Shown piece by piece: positions 44,147 to 53,823 of a stretch of DNA of 64,000 bases (position 1 is the stretch's first letter; each line of letters opens with the position of its first letter). The stretch covers positions 30,788 to 94,787 of the forward strand of contig NKJD01000007.1 of assembly GCA_002256385.1 (NCBI GenBank), written 5' to 3'. The position numbers and the translations under genes were made by a program. Origin of the DNA: Flavobacterium sp. BFFFF2. Lineage in GTDB: Bacteria > Bacteroidota > Bacteroidia > Flavobacteriales > Flavobacteriaceae. The notes below the pieces were generated by a model. That model saw only the letters and a program-made list of their open reading frames with translations. It did not search any database and was not told the DNA's origin.

Positions 44147-44870
44147 GTTGCGTTAATCGGTGTATCACTTTGTGAATGTCTTCTGGGGTGTCAACAGCGA
44201 TGGAATCGTTGGACATCGGGAGCATCTTCACCGTAAAATCCAACTCTAAAAAGCGAAGGACTTCAATGTCTTCTTCGTTTTCGAGCGGTGTTTTTTCAGT
44301 TACCGACACAAAGGCTTCTAAGGCCGATTTTGGGAATCCATAAATACAAACCTGTCGCCACGATTTCTGAAATTCATTTTTTTTATTGCCAGGAATAGGC
44401 GAACGAGACATATATAGTAAATCGCCATTGGGCTTGAAAACCACTTTTGGAATGGTCAAACTGCGGTAATCTTCTTCAGAATCAATGGCTGTGTAGCCAT
44501 TTAAAATGCAATCTGGGTATTGAACAGCGGCTTGAATCATGTCCCGGATGTCATCTGGATTAATGACGGGCTCGTCACCTTGCACATTGATATAATAATT
44601 TGCTTCAATTTGCTGCGCTACTTCTGCCACCCGATCGGTGCCAGTTAAACAGTCCGTTGAAGTCATGATGACTGGAATCCCGCGTTCTTCGCAATGGTTG
44701 CTGATTTTTAAATCATCTGTTGCTACAACGATATATTCCTTTGGGCTGGCCAATAAACATTGTTCAAAAGTGCGTTGCAACAATGATTTTCCTAAAATGT
44801 CCACCAACGGTTTTTCGGGCAATCGGGTCGATGCCAACCGAGCGGGAATGACGATTAAATATGGTTTCAT
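44139..44870 (-). CDS. 3-deoxy-manno-octulosonate cytidylyltransferase-like protein
   Basis: CMP-sugar-acid synthetase of the KdsB type, which activates Kdo or a related ulosonic acid using CTP. The 243-residue protein has the N-terminal IPARLASTRLPEKPL (about 7-21), VATDD, the TGTDRVAE motif (about 77-84), NVQGDEPVI (about 97-105, metal-binding Asp) and a C-terminal SNDSIAVDTPEDI. The ATG at 44870 is preferred to the TTG immediately before it. Bacteroidota usually have a separate housekeeping kdsB, so this copy, sitting beside an aldolase and a HAD phosphatase, may serve a locus-specific sugar acid. Confidence 0.88.
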   Translation of the reverse strand: MKPYLIVIPARLASTRLPEKPLVDILGKSLLQRTFEQCLLASPKEYIVVATDDLKISNHCEERGIPVIMTSTDCLTGTDRVAEVAQQIEANYYINVQGDEPVINPDDIRDMIQAAVQYPDCILNGYTAIDSEEDYRSLTIPKVVFKPNGDLLYMSRSPIPGNKKNEFQKSWRQVCIYGFPKSALEAFVSVTEKTPLENEEDIEVLRFLELDFTVKMLPMSNDSIAVDTPEDIHKVIHRLTQHG

Positions 44871-44873
44871 CAA

Positions 44874-46415
44874 TTATACGTGTGCAAAAAGTGATTCTTG
44901 ACCTAGTTGGGTATATGAGGTGGGTGTTAAACTGATGCAGGCTAGGTCTGATAATTTGGCTTGCGCAAACAGAAATTCATTTTCCATAAACAACTCTTGT
45001 TCTTTTTCGCTAATCGCATTGCCGATATACCCATCATAACCTACAAAATAAGCAGTGGTTGCGCCTAATTTAATGGCCGTTTGCAAAGCCAAAGACGAGT
45101 GCGAATCAATGAAGGTCGGGGTAAAATCAACCACGTCCAATTCAAAACAATGGTCTTTGAAACTACTTGGCACATAGGTACCCATTTTACGTGGATACGG
45201 AGGCAAAATACATTGACCGCCGGCCACATAAGCCCCTTGAAACACGTCTTCTAGGCGATGGCCTTCATTACCCACCAAGCAATAAAAATGATCGCGGTTG
45301 TTGTGTTCCAAGCAAAAAGCGTTTTTAGAACTGGCGTGAATGATGGTTAAATCAGGATGCGATTGAATAAATTGATTGATGGCTTTGGCATGATGCACCA
45401 CCGAATTTCCGCCGCCAACAATAAGTACCGTTTCGTGTGTTTTATCTTTTGAAAAATCATACACAGGCAACTGGAAATTGTCTTCAATTCCTTTTGATTG
45501 ATTGTCTAGTGCGCGAATGATGCTGTTGAATGAATAATAGCGTTTGCCCACCCATTCCATCACATCTTTTTGGGGCAATGAATTGGCGCCAGAAACCATA
45601 TAAGGTAAATTGGTTCCCCATTCGTGCTGCAATTGCAATTCTGAAAAAACATCAACCACTTTGGACAACGGATTAAAGTCAAAGTCCAATAAGCCTTTGG
45701 CATTTAAGGACGTCAATAACAATTCAGTTTTTAAATTTCCTGCGCCGCGGCCCATGCCTGTTATCGTCACATCGACAATATCGGCTCCACAGTCAATGGC
45801 TGTTAATGTATTGATTAAGCCCAATTCCATGTTGTTGTGGCCATGAAAACCAATTTTCACATTGGTTTTACTACGCACTAAATCATAGGTCGCACGCACG
45901 TCTTCTGGGTATACGCCTCCAAACGAATCCACCATATAAAAATAGTCGGTGATGTCGTTGATGAGGGGCAATTCGTTGATAAACCCGCGTTGCTCGGCCC
46001 AAGTAGACATGTACATGACATTAAAGCCTACTTCGAAGCCCATTTTTTTGACCGCTTCGGCCAAACCAATAGCGCGTTTTAAATTTTGCGGATCAATGGC
46101 CAAACGAACCATGGTAATAATACCCACACAAGGACGTAACAAAGGCTCGATATCTTGAACCCGCACATCTTTTTCATTCAAAATAATAACCAGTTTTTTA
46201 TTTGACTGGTTTTTTACTTGTTCCAATACATATTCGGGACAGTAAAAATACTCGCCCAAATACCCTTTTAATTTTGGAGAACGGTAGCCAATTTCCAAAT
46301 ATTCAACAGGCAGCTGATTGAATGCATCAAAATAAGTATCAACTGTTTGAGCATCAAAATCCCAATTGGTGTAGTACCCGCCATCGCGTAAGGTACAATC
46401 TAAAATTTTTACCAT
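44874..46415 (-). CDS. HMGL/DmpG-like aldolase fused to an uncharacterised C-terminal domain
   Basis: Residues 1 to about 310 form a DRE-TIM aldolase: DCTLRDGGYYTNW (R10, D11), VDSFGGVYPEDV and the GFHGHNN metal site (H191, H193), as in 4-hydroxy-2-oxoacid aldolases that add or remove pyruvate. Residues from about 325 to 513 form a second domain with ETVLIVGGGNSVVHHAKA, HASSKNAF and YFVGYDGYIG, which resembles MptE/DUF115-like proteins seen in glycan loci. The fusion is unusual. It lies three bases from the CMP-Kdo-synthetase-like gene, so a joint route to a CMP-linked keto acid is plausible. Substrate unknown. Confidence 0.78.
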   Translation of the reverse strand: MVKILDCTLRDGGYYTNWDFDAQTVDTYFDAFNQLPVEYLEIGYRSPKLKGYLGEYFYCPEYVLEQVKNQSNKKLVIILNEKDVRVQDIEPLLRPCVGIITMVRLAIDPQNLKRAIGLAEAVKKMGFEVGFNVMYMSTWAEQRGFINELPLINDITDYFYMVDSFGGVYPEDVRATYDLVRSKTNVKIGFHGHNNMELGLINTLTAIDCGADIVDVTITGMGRGAGNLKTELLLTSLNAKGLLDFDFNPLSKVVDVFSELQLQHEWGTNLPYMVSGANSLPQKDVMEWVGKRYYSFNSIIRALDNQSKGIEDNFQLPVYDFSKDKTHETVLIVGGGNSVVHHAKAINQFIQSHPDLTIIHASSKNAFCLEHNNRDHFYCLVGNEGHRLEDVFQGAYVAGGQCILPPYPRKMGTYVPSSFKDHCFELDVVDFTPTFIDSHSSLALQTAIKLGATTAYFVGYDGYIGNAISEKEQELFMENEFLFAQAKLSDLACISLTPTSYTQLGQESLFAHV

Positions 46416-46418
46416 TTT

Positions 46419-47417
46419 TTATTTTTTAAAACGTCTAAACAAAAAGAAAAACCACAATACAAAAATAGAAAGATTGTAATAACGAACATAATTAGTATAC
46501 GTGCCTCGGACGCCCTCGGAAGGTAACTTTTCAAATTCGGTATTACGCATTAGTTGTTGAACAAAACGAACCCTTGACCATTTTTTAGTAGTAAATGCTA
46601 TCAAAAATGGGGTGAGTATATATTTGGCTGTAATGTGATTAAAAAAGTGCGCTTGCTTGCCGGACACGGGCGATAATGTTGATTCAAATTGACGCAAATC
46701 GCGGGCAGCTAATAAAAAACCACGCATGGCTTTGTCATTGTAGCGGGTAGTTGAATTGATGGCAGAATTGTCGCGCATTGTTCTGCGGTAAAAAGTGCCC
46801 GTATAAAACTGGATTTTTTGTGCTACCGAAAAACATTTTGCCACAAACTCGCCATCTTCGAGGATGGGAACATCTTTTGGGTAGCCAATTTGATGCGCAT
46901 TGATGAGGGTGCGTTTGTAAGCAATGGCCCATGAACGATCTGGGTCAATCATCGATAGTCCGCGACAGGCATAGTAGCCATCAATGCCGTCAAAATCTTG
47001 GTTGGCCAACGCAGTGAAATCTGATTTCCATGTGCATTTTCCTTGCGCATTGTACACTTCAAAAGGCAAATAGGCGATATCAGGCTGACATGCTTGTAAA
47101 AATTGGACCACGCCGGTTAACGAATCGGCAATTAAGGCATCATCAGCATCAATGGGAATAATATATTGACCAGCCGCGGCCGCAATGGCATGATTACGTG
47201 CCATGGAAACGCCCTGGTTTTCTTGATTAATGAGCTTTAGGTTGGTATATTTTTGCTGTAAACCTTCCACTATCGATTGACAAGAATCCGGAGATCCATC
47301 GTTGGTCACCACCACTTCAATCAAACTCGCATCAACAGGCTGATGCAGTATGCTTAGTAAGCACTTTTCAAGATAATCTTCTACTTTATAAGCAGGTATA
47401 ATGAAACTAATGAGCAT
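46419..47417 (-). CDS. GT2-family glycosyltransferase (332 aa)
   Basis: GT-A fold inverting glycosyltransferase: ISFIIPAYKVEDYLEKCLLS at the N-terminus, VVTNDGSPDSCQSIVE (about 36-51), NQGVSMARNHAI (about 69-80) and the metal-binding DADDAL motif (about 93-98). A short hydrophobic segment lies at the C-terminus (about 318-328), suggesting membrane association. It adds one sugar to the repeat unit; donor and linkage are unknown. It is three bases from the aldolase-fusion gene and abuts a second GT2 gene (one-base gap). Confidence 0.9.
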   Translation of the reverse strand: MLISFIIPAYKVEDYLEKCLLSILHQPVDASLIEVVVTNDGSPDSCQSIVEGLQQKYTNLKLINQENQGVSMARNHAIAAAAGQYIIPIDADDALIADSLTGVVQFLQACQPDIAYLPFEVYNAQGKCTWKSDFTALANQDFDGIDGYYACRGLSMIDPDRSWAIAYKRTLINAHQIGYPKDVPILEDGEFVAKCFSVAQKIQFYTGTFYRRTMRDNSAINSTTRYNDKAMRGFLLAARDLRQFESTLSPVSGKQAHFFNHITAKYILTPFLIAFTTKKWSRVRFVQQLMRNTEFEKLPSEGVRGTYTNYVRYYNLSIFVLWFFFLFRRFKK

Positions 47418-47418
47418 G

Positions 47419-48384
47419 TTAACTGTATAGGGTGTTTTTTGAGAAATAGGGAATTCTTCTCTTAATACTGACCAAAATTGAAAATGGATTCAAATAATGG
47501 GTGAGCAATTTATAAGCCCACTGATTCAGCGGCTTATTATGATTCCAATCATTGCTTTTAAACCACTTCGAAACCAAATAAATGACTTCTTCTTCACAGC
47601 GCAAATCTAGTGGATAATGTGGAAATACATAGACTTTTCTAATGGCATGCGAATACAATAAAGCCGGCTTGAAAATGGCGTTATTACTTACATTATTTGA
47701 TGCTTTTTCGTGTACGCGATAGCCAACTGTTATTTGGTGAAAATAATGCAATCGAATCCCTAACTTGGTTAACTTGAGCCACATCGGATAATCTTCCACC
47801 ATAGGGAATTGTTCGTCAAACAAACCTACTTTGCGCAAAGTGGCTACCTTAAAAAAAGCAGATGGCGTATAATGAATCCGGTCAGATACTAATAATTGTT
47901 GGTATTGTTCTTGGGCATCTACTTTTGTCCCAAAAAAGTTTTCAGGGAAATTCAGCGGAGTTACCCGCACAAAATGATTGGATTGGTAATTGGTATGAAA
48001 CACTTGAACTTGACTAAAAACAACTTCAGTAGTAGGGTTGTTTTTAATGTATTCGAGGTTGTCTTTCACTGTGTCTTTTAAAACCACATCGTCGCCTGCT
48101 AGCACAATAATCCAATCAGCTGTTGCCGCTTGTACACAACGATTGCAATTGGGTGAAACTCCCGTATTGGCCTCGACCCTCAATTTTTTAATCGTGGTAA
48201 ATCGCTGCTGTACACGCTCTTGTTGCAGCCAATTTTCGACCAATTGCCAAGTGTTGTCTTTGGAAGCATCATCAGAAATGATGAGCTCAACTGCTTCATG
48301 ATTTACATGGAATACACTTTCTAAGGTTTCAATAATGAAATCGGCAGAATTGTAACAAACAACAGCAATGGTAACTGGTATCAT
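47419..48384 (-). CDS. GT2-family glycosyltransferase (321 aa)
   Basis: GT-A fold glycosyltransferase with VTIAVVCYNSADFIIETLES (about 4-23), LIISDDASKDNTWQLVE (about 33-49), NTGVSPNCNRCVQAA and LAGDDVVL (metal motif reads GDD rather than DxD, about 96-98). The later MVEDYPMWLKLTKLG segment (about 195-209) holds the expected catalytic-base ED. The start overlaps the wzx stop by four bases. Paralogous to, but well diverged from, the GT2 next to it, so the two probably form different linkages. Confidence 0.9.
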   Translation of the reverse strand: MIPVTIAVVCYNSADFIIETLESVFHVNHEAVELIISDDASKDNTWQLVENWLQQERVQQRFTTIKKLRVEANTGVSPNCNRCVQAATADWIIVLAGDDVVLKDTVKDNLEYIKNNPTTEVVFSQVQVFHTNYQSNHFVRVTPLNFPENFFGTKVDAQEQYQQLLVSDRIHYTPSAFFKVATLRKVGLFDEQFPMVEDYPMWLKLTKLGIRLHYFHQITVGYRVHEKASNNVSNNAIFKPALLYSHAIRKVYVFPHYPLDLRCEEEVIYLVSKWFKSNDWNHNKPLNQWAYKLLTHYLNPFSILVSIKRRIPYFSKNTLYS

Positions 48385-49865
48385 TTTTTGAATTTTGCTA
48401 AAACCGTTGAAAATGTTTCGGTCAAATTAATTTTTTTATGCAATTCCCAGCCTAAATATAGAGAGCCTAACATGGCGGTACCTAATTTGATCCATATGCC
48501 AAAAGCTGGGTTTTGAAGATGTACCAACATAATCCCTGCCATAAAGACAAAAATAACCAACAATAACTTGTAAACATCCCAACTCAATGAAAAATTAAAA
48601 TATCTTTTCAGAACAATAACCATCATTAATTGAGCCGAAATATAAGATATGACCATAGAAATACCCAATCCAGTTAGGCCCAGCCACGAGTAGAACACTA
48701 AGTTTAATATCAACATCGTGGCGTTGGAAATAATTTCGGTTGTTAAAAATATTTTATTTTCTCCTTTGGCAATCAAAACAAAGCCTTGCACCCACACAAT
48801 TCCTTTTAACGGCAGAGCAAAAACACTCCACATGATGTAATCGGCTGAGGTTAAAAACTCATCACTCAATAATACTTTAATGAGAATTTGAACGGATACC
48901 ATTAAAATAAGGACCACTACCCCTAAAATAATTAACACCAATTCACCTTGTTGTTGCACCAAGCCTTTCCACTTGCTTTCATCATGCACCAAACCAGCCA
49001 AACGAGGGTAATAATCGGTGCCGATGGCTGTAAAAACCATCCCCACATACCCTGTGATAATGGTGACCCCGGCATTGTACAATCCCAAATCACTTAAATT
49101 GCCTTTCTGAACAATAAAAGCACTCAAAACATAAGTAACTAAAAAACCCAACAAAGTGCTCATGGACAAGTTCAGCCCAAGTAAAACCATGGGTTTTCCT
49201 AAATCGAAGGTCTGTTTAAAAGTTAGTTTTGCTTTGGGAATCTGTACCTTACGGGCGAAGTATAGTGAAATTAAATAAGTAGTTGCTGCGGATACCACAA
49301 TTGACGGAACCACCCCTTCTTTTCCTAACCAGTAAAACAAAGGAATCGATGTGAGCAATCCAAAAAATGAACCCAACACCGTGGCTTTGGCCAAATGTTT
49401 AATTTGTCGGGTTCCTCGCAAATAGGTATAAACGCCTCCTGTGAGTGCGGTAAACACAAAATTGATGGAAAGCCAGCGGAAGGCAGTCGTTTGAGAATCA
49501 TCGCCAAAGGCCGAAATACTTAAGGTGGAGGCAAAAATGAGCGTAATCACCAATCCAAGGCACGCGGTGAACCAAATCCAATTTCTAAAAACGGAGAAGG
49601 TTTGCGCCATTTTTTGTTCATCTCCACTTGAGTAGGCTACTGAAAGTTCTTTGACCGCACTTTCGGGTATGCCCAATGAGGTTAATGATTTTATGAGGTT
49701 GATGCCTGACATAAACAAACCATTCAAGCCCATGCCCGCTGTACCCAATAGAATGGCCACAAATTTTCCACGAATGATGGTAATGAGTATAGAAAATACT
49801 TGCACACCCCCAAATATGGAGGTCGCTTTTAAAATGGAATGATAGGTACCTTTTTTATGATCCAA
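48381..49865 (-). CDS. wzx: O-antigen/repeat-unit flippase Wzx
   Basis: Polytopic MATE-like lipid-linked oligosaccharide flippase of 494 residues with 12 to 14 hydrophobic segments. The N-terminus ([18 protein letters not shown]) is the one found in O-antigen translocases of this group, and the early [13 protein letters not shown] loop fits. Translation starts at TTG (49865-49863), because the conserved N-terminus begins here and the next Met is at residue 38; the start lies 11 bases inside the FdtB-like gene. It is the only Wzx in the window and is expected to move the finished repeat unit to the periplasm. Confidence 0.92.
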   Translation of the reverse strand: MDHKKGTYHSILKATSIFGGVQVFSILITIIRGKFVAILLGTAGMGLNGLFMSGINLIKSLTSLGIPESAVKELSVAYSSGDEQKMAQTFSVFRNWIWFTACLGLVITLIFASTLSISAFGDDSQTTAFRWLSINFVFTALTGGVYTYLRGTRQIKHLAKATVLGSFFGLLTSIPLFYWLGKEGVVPSIVVSAATTYLISLYFARKVQIPKAKLTFKQTFDLGKPMVLLGLNLSMSTLLGFLVTYVLSAFIVQKGNLSDLGLYNAGVTIITGYVGMVFTAIGTDYYPRLAGLVHDESKWKGLVQQQGELVLIILGVVVLILMVSVQILIKVLLSDEFLTSADYIMWSVFALPLKGIVWVQGFVLIAKGENKIFLTTEIISNATMLILNLVFYSWLGLTGLGISMVISYISAQLMMVIVLKRYFNFSLSWDVYKLLLVIFVFMAGIMLVHLQNPAFGIWIKLGTAMLGSLYLGWELHKKINLTETFSTVLAKFKK

Positions 49866-50988
49866 TGGGAGGAAATTGATTGATCAGATGAATCACTTGG
49901 TTACATTCTTCAATAGTGGTAACTGGACTAATCGGCAAACTTAATACCTGATCGTGAATAAGATTGGTTATCTCATAATCAAGGGCATTCATTTCTTTAT
50001 AAGCGCCTTGTTTGTTCGGCGGAATCGGATAATGGATGAGTGTTTGCACGCCATTATCGGCCAAATATTGCTGCAATGCATCGCGGTTTGGATGCCGAAT
50101 GACAAACAAATGCCACACGTGTTCCAGGTTTTGATCGGCAGCAACTGTCGTATTTACTGGTGTTGGCAAAATAACATCTGGGTGTGAAATCCCTTGTAGG
50201 TATTGGTGGGCCAACTGCCTACGCCATTGGTTTTCAGCCTCAATAAAATTGATTTTTACCCCCAAAAAGGCTGCTTGAATTTCATCCAATCGGCTGTTGA
50301 GCCCCATAAATTCATTGACATATTTTTTCTTTGACCCATAATTACCCAAAGCACGAATGTGTTCGGCCAAAGCAGCATCTTTTGTGGTGGCTGCCCCTGA
50401 ATCGCCTAGAGCCCCCAAATTTTTACCTGGATAAAAACTAAAACCTGCGGCATCGCCCAAATTCCCAGTTTTAATGCCATTCCACGATGCGCCAATGGCT
50501 TGCGCATTGTCTTCAATAATTTTGAGTTGGTGTTTCTGAGCCAACGCTTCCAATTCTTTTGACCAGCACACTTGACCATACAAATGAACCACCATAATGG
50601 CCTTGGTACGTGAAGTAATTTGGGCCTCAATTTTGGCAATATCTATATTGTAACTTTGTAACTCTGGCTCCACCAAAACAGGTACCAACCGGTTATCAGA
50701 AATGGCCAACAAAGAAGCAATATAGGTGTTGGCAGGCACAATGACTTCGTCGCCTTCTTGCATGACCCCCATGTCGATGTATGACTTTAAAATAATGCGG
50801 AGTGCATCCAATCCATTGGCCAAACCAATGGCATGTGGCGCACCTGTCAATGTTTTTAATTGGTTTTCAAACTGTTCTAATTTTGAACCCATCAAAAACC
50901 AACCTGAATCAATCACTTCAGTGGCTTGTTGAATCAATGCGTCGCGGTATTGCGCATTGATTTTTTGTAAATCAAGAAATTTGATCAT
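49855..50988 (-). CDS. DegT/DnrJ/EryC1 aminotransferase, FdtB/QdtB-like
   Basis: PLP-dependent sugar aminotransferase of 377 residues. It begins [14 protein letters not shown], as FdtB/DesV-type 3-aminotransferases do, has [13 protein letters not shown] (about 55-67), [22 protein letters not shown] (about 160-168) and the Schiff-base lysine K189 in [14 protein letters not shown]. With RmlB and FdtA-like cupins in the same locus, it would make dTDP-3-amino-3,6-dideoxyhexose from the 3-keto intermediate. It lies six bases downstream of a shorter DegT-like gene. The RmlA step is not encoded in this window. Confidence 0.9.
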   Translation of the reverse strand: MIKFLDLQKINAQYRDALIQQATEVIDSGWFLMGSKLEQFENQLKTLTGAPHAIGLANGLDALRIILKSYIDMGVMQEGDEVIVPANTYIASLLAISDNRLVPVLVEPELQSYNIDIAKIEAQITSRTKAIMVVHLYGQVCWSKELEALAQKHQLKIIEDNAQAIGASWNGIKTGNLGDAAGFSFYPGKNLGALGDSGAATTKDAALAEHIRALGNYGSKKKYVNEFMGLNSRLDEIQAAFLGVKINFIEAENQWRRQLAHQYLQGISHPDVILPTPVNTTVAADQNLEHVWHLFVIRHPNRDALQQYLADNGVQTLIHYPIPPNKQGAYKEMNALDYEITNLIHDQVLSLPISPVTTIEECNQVIHLINQFPPIGS

Positions 50989-50994
50989 GATATA

Positions 50995-51915
50995 TTATTG
51001 ATTAGCAATAAATTGAGATATTTGAAAAACGATGTATGCCACATCGTCTAAGCTTAAGTGTTGGTGGCAAGGAATAAAAAAAGCATCATCGCCATAAAAA
51101 ACACTGCATTGAATACCTTGTCGGTATAAATAGTCTTTTAAATCAGGTAAATCTTGCACAATGCCTTGGTTTGAAAATAGGAAAACCGACGGCACAGTGC
51201 CTTCTTTTGCAGCAATGCGAGGCACGAAACCCAGCGTTTTCATTTGTTCTTGCATGGCGTCAAATGCCTTTGCTCGGTTGGCTAGTAAATACGGCGCTTG
51301 TGCCAATTCATGTCCCACCACTTTGTGCATATATGTGGCTGATTCTTCGCTGATCGTTTGTACATTTTCAAACGAAAAATCGGTTTGGTTTTTAACTAAA
51401 ATACCACCAATTTGGATCGGGAAAAACTTTGGAAAACTATAGACCGTAAAATCGCCATAAGTACCCAATTTGCCTGCTTCATCTTGGCTGAAAAAAGTAG
51501 TGCAACTGTCTTCAATAATAGGAATGCCCAATTGGCTTAAAGCGGCCATTTCTGGATGCGGATACCCAAATTCGTGATTGATAAACAACAATTTGGTTTC
51601 GGGAACAATGGTCCGGTTCCAACGGCAAAACAGGTCAATGGTTTTGGTCACACATCCACTAATGTAAAAGTTTTCTGTGGTGGTTAAAATGGTCACCACA
51701 TCGGTACTCTTTAAATGATAATATGTCAAAGCGGCACTGATCGCTGATCGGCCATTTTGGGTAAGCAACCAATTACCAGCCCCAAATCGTTGGTCACAAT
51801 AGGACGTCAAAAATGTCGTTTCAGGCAAATGCAGATTTCGACCAACAAAATCAGTTTTAAATGGACTGATTCGGTAGTCGGGCAATAAATGGATATCTGG
51901 ATTGCTAAAAAACAT
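50995..51915 (-). CDS. short divergent DegT/DnrJ-like protein
   Basis: A 306-residue protein related to the DegT/DnrJ/EryC1 aminotransferases but about 70 residues shorter and far diverged. It keeps LLTQNGRSAIS (about 50-60, cofactor phosphate), PIIEDSCTTFFS (about 132-143) and a lysine at the Schiff-base position, K163 in YSFPKFFPIQIGG. Part of the C-terminal domain is missing. It may be an active enzyme on another sugar or amino-acid derivative, or a partner of the FdtB-like enzyme whose gene follows six bases later. It starts two bases from the GNAT-like gene upstream. Confidence 0.7.
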   Translation of the reverse strand: MFFSNPDIHLLPDYRISPFKTDFVGRNLHLPETTFLTSYCDQRFGAGNWLLTQNGRSAISAALTYYHLKSTDVVTILTTTENFYISGCVTKTIDLFCRWNRTIVPETKLLFINHEFGYPHPEMAALSQLGIPIIEDSCTTFFSQDEAGKLGTYGDFTVYSFPKFFPIQIGGILVKNQTDFSFENVQTISEESATYMHKVVGHELAQAPYLLANRAKAFDAMQEQMKTLGFVPRIAAKEGTVPSVFLFSNQGIVQDLPDLKDYLYRQGIQCSVFYGDDAFFIPCHQHLSLDDVAYIVFQISQFIANQ

Positions 51916-51917
51916 AA

Positions 51918-52868
51918 TTACAGTGCGTACTGATAAATTTCATAATTCACCCCGCGTCCACCAAAACCTTCTTTTTGGAATATTAAATTTTCGTTTAAGA
52001 AGTGGCCTTGTTGTTCGGTTGACTGGCCGAAATCAAAAAATAAATGGCCCGAGTGGGCATATTTTTCATGAATTAAATAATCAAATAGCAAATCCAACGC
52101 GCCTAAATTTTTGCCCTCTAAATTGGCAGAAATATATTGAACATGAACCACTTGATCCATTATGAATATTACCGTTCCTCCTAAAATTTGGTCTTCATTT
52201 TTCACTACAAAGCAGCTGATCTGTTTAGGAAAACGACTGTGCAACAGCGCCATTTCTTGGGCAGTATGCACCGGTTTTGCGCCATGAGTATGTTTTAAAT
52301 TGTCTTCTAAAACAGTCCAAAACGAATCAAATTCGGTGGTTTCTTCAAAAGTTAAGGCATTGGCTTTCGCTTTCCGAAGGCCACTTTTGCGTGATTCAAT
52401 AAATGGAATTTGCCTTTTTAAATCGATGGTCGATGACAAATTACATGCAATTCGTTGTGCACCTAAGCGAAACAAAGCATAGCGGTCTTCTTCGGCAAAA
52501 TACTTGTGATAAATAAAAGGTATTGATTTGTAAATAACTTGTGTGATTCCCTGTTCCTTTAAATAAGCATTCATAGCCTCAAAATAAAGCAATACATCAG
52601 TTGCCGCTGTATTTTTTGACAAAATAATGCCCCCATACGTTAAACCTTGATGCGTAAAAAACTGGTCATCCTTTTTGTTTGCTGGAACAATGGCGTCTAA
52701 TTTCCCTTTGCGATAAATGAGGAGGGAAGCATCTTCAAAACGATCTGAATGATACTCCATAAAATCGCGGTTCAATAAAAAACTATCAATTCGAGAATTA
52801 CTTAAAAATTGATTCCAATTGCTTTTAAAATCGGCAGTAAAGGGCCTTATTTCGATATAATCTGACAT
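51918..52868 (-). CDS. FemAB/GNAT-like acyltransferase (copy 1)
   Basis: The ATG at 52868 is chosen because the family-like sequence begins there (YIEIRPFTADFKSNWNQFL) and the 29-residue upstream extension overlaps the next gene; from it the protein has 316 residues. The C-terminal half (about 165-300) has the GNAT-like pattern of FemAB/BioF2-type proteins: RKSGLRKAKANAL, ISCFVVKNEDQILGGTVIFI and YISANLEGKNLGALDLLFDYLI, then FDFGQST. Members move aminoacyl or acetyl groups. It may acylate the 3-amino sugar made by the FdtA/FdtB route, since no hexapeptide FdtC is seen. Confidence 0.7.
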   Translation of the reverse strand: MSDYIEIRPFTADFKSNWNQFLSNSRIDSFLLNRDFMEYHSDRFEDASLLIYRKGKLDAIVPANKKDDQFFTHQGLTYGGIILSKNTAATDVLLYFEAMNAYLKEQGITQVIYKSIPFIYHKYFAEEDRYALFRLGAQRIACNLSSTIDLKRQIPFIESRKSGLRKAKANALTFEETTEFDSFWTVLEDNLKHTHGAKPVHTAQEMALLHSRFPKQISCFVVKNEDQILGGTVIFIMDQVVHVQYISANLEGKNLGALDLLFDYLIHEKYAHSGHLFFDFGQSTEQQGHFLNENLIFQKEGFGGRGVNYEIYQYAL

Positions 52869-52887
52869 AATAAAGGGGGGACCAGAT

Positions 52888-53823
52888 TTAATTAAACTTT
52901 TTGCAAAATGTATATTTTTCAGAAAGCTTACATCCAATACTTTCTTTAAAATCACCTAAGCCAATATTGAGCTTTCCATGTTCGGTTGAAGGGCCAATAT
53001 CAAGAAGATGAATACCTTGTACTGAAAAATAGTCAAACAACTTAAAAGACAAAAAATTCATCGGTTTAAATTGGGAAAACTCAAGTAAATCGCCCCAATA
53101 AACCACTTGGTGAATGGTTGGGCTTACTTCAAAAACCAAGGCAGAGGCAATGGGTGTTTGCAAATGACTTACTAGAAAAAAAGAGGCATTTACTACCTGA
53201 ATGGTTTGTTGAATTTGTTCAAAACTTAAACGTAATGGAAACACACGCTGCGCTCTGTTATTGGCAATGATCTCATAAACCATTTCATAGCGCTCAGAAG
53301 ATACTTTTTCAAAAAACAAATCTGATGCAAGGGCTCTATTTAAATTTTTACGGGCATTTCGACGCAATGAATCTTGGTATTGTCCTGTTGATTGGAAGGT
53401 ATTAATGTGGTAATTGATATCAATACATTCAACATCCAATCGTGTTTCACTAAATGCTGCAACTTGTTTTGATATCCAATCATTGCCATAAATAGTCGGT
53501 GGTAACGTTATTTTTAACGAGTGAAATCCTTTTTGTATAGTCCAACTTTGCAATAACTGAGTAGCTTCAATAAGTTGTTTTACGTAAACATCTGGTTGTA
53601 TTGCTTCAAACCCACCAAATGGAGCCGAAAATGGACTTAACACATTTCCGTTTCGAATGCCAACTGAAATACCACAACAAACTTTTTCACTTTTAAATAA
53701 CAAATAAAAAACTTGGTCACATTTGTCAGAGTTTAATTCCGTAAATTCAACAGAATTGAACACATGTGAGGTAGATTTCAAATAGCTTTTATAAGTTGAG
53801 ACGTCTACTTCTCGGATTTCCAT
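52888..53823 (-). CDS. FemAB/GNAT-like acyltransferase (copy 2)
   Basis: The 311-residue protein shares the fold and C-terminal motifs of its neighbour at 51918: RRNARKNLNRALASDL (about 155-170), FFLVSHLQTPIASALVFEV, YWGDLLEFSQFKPMNFLSFKLFDYF (about 245-269, in part) and LLDIGPSTEHGKLN with the late DIGPS element. The two are tandem, diverged paralogues, separated by 19 bases. It overlaps the FdtA-like gene upstream by 19 bases. A role in N-acylating an amino sugar is inferred from its position in the dTDP-amino-sugar segment. Confidence 0.7.
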   Translation of the reverse strand: MEIREVDVSTYKSYLKSTSHVFNSVEFTELNSDKCDQVFYLLFKSEKVCCGISVGIRNGNVLSPFSAPFGGFEAIQPDVYVKQLIEATQLLQSWTIQKGFHSLKITLPPTIYGNDWISKQVAAFSETRLDVECIDINYHINTFQSTGQYQDSLRRNARKNLNRALASDLFFEKVSSERYEMVYEIIANNRAQRVFPLRLSFEQIQQTIQVVNASFFLVSHLQTPIASALVFEVSPTIHQVVYWGDLLEFSQFKPMNFLSFKLFDYFSVQGIHLLDIGPSTEHGKLNIGLGDFKESIGCKLSEKYTFCKKFN

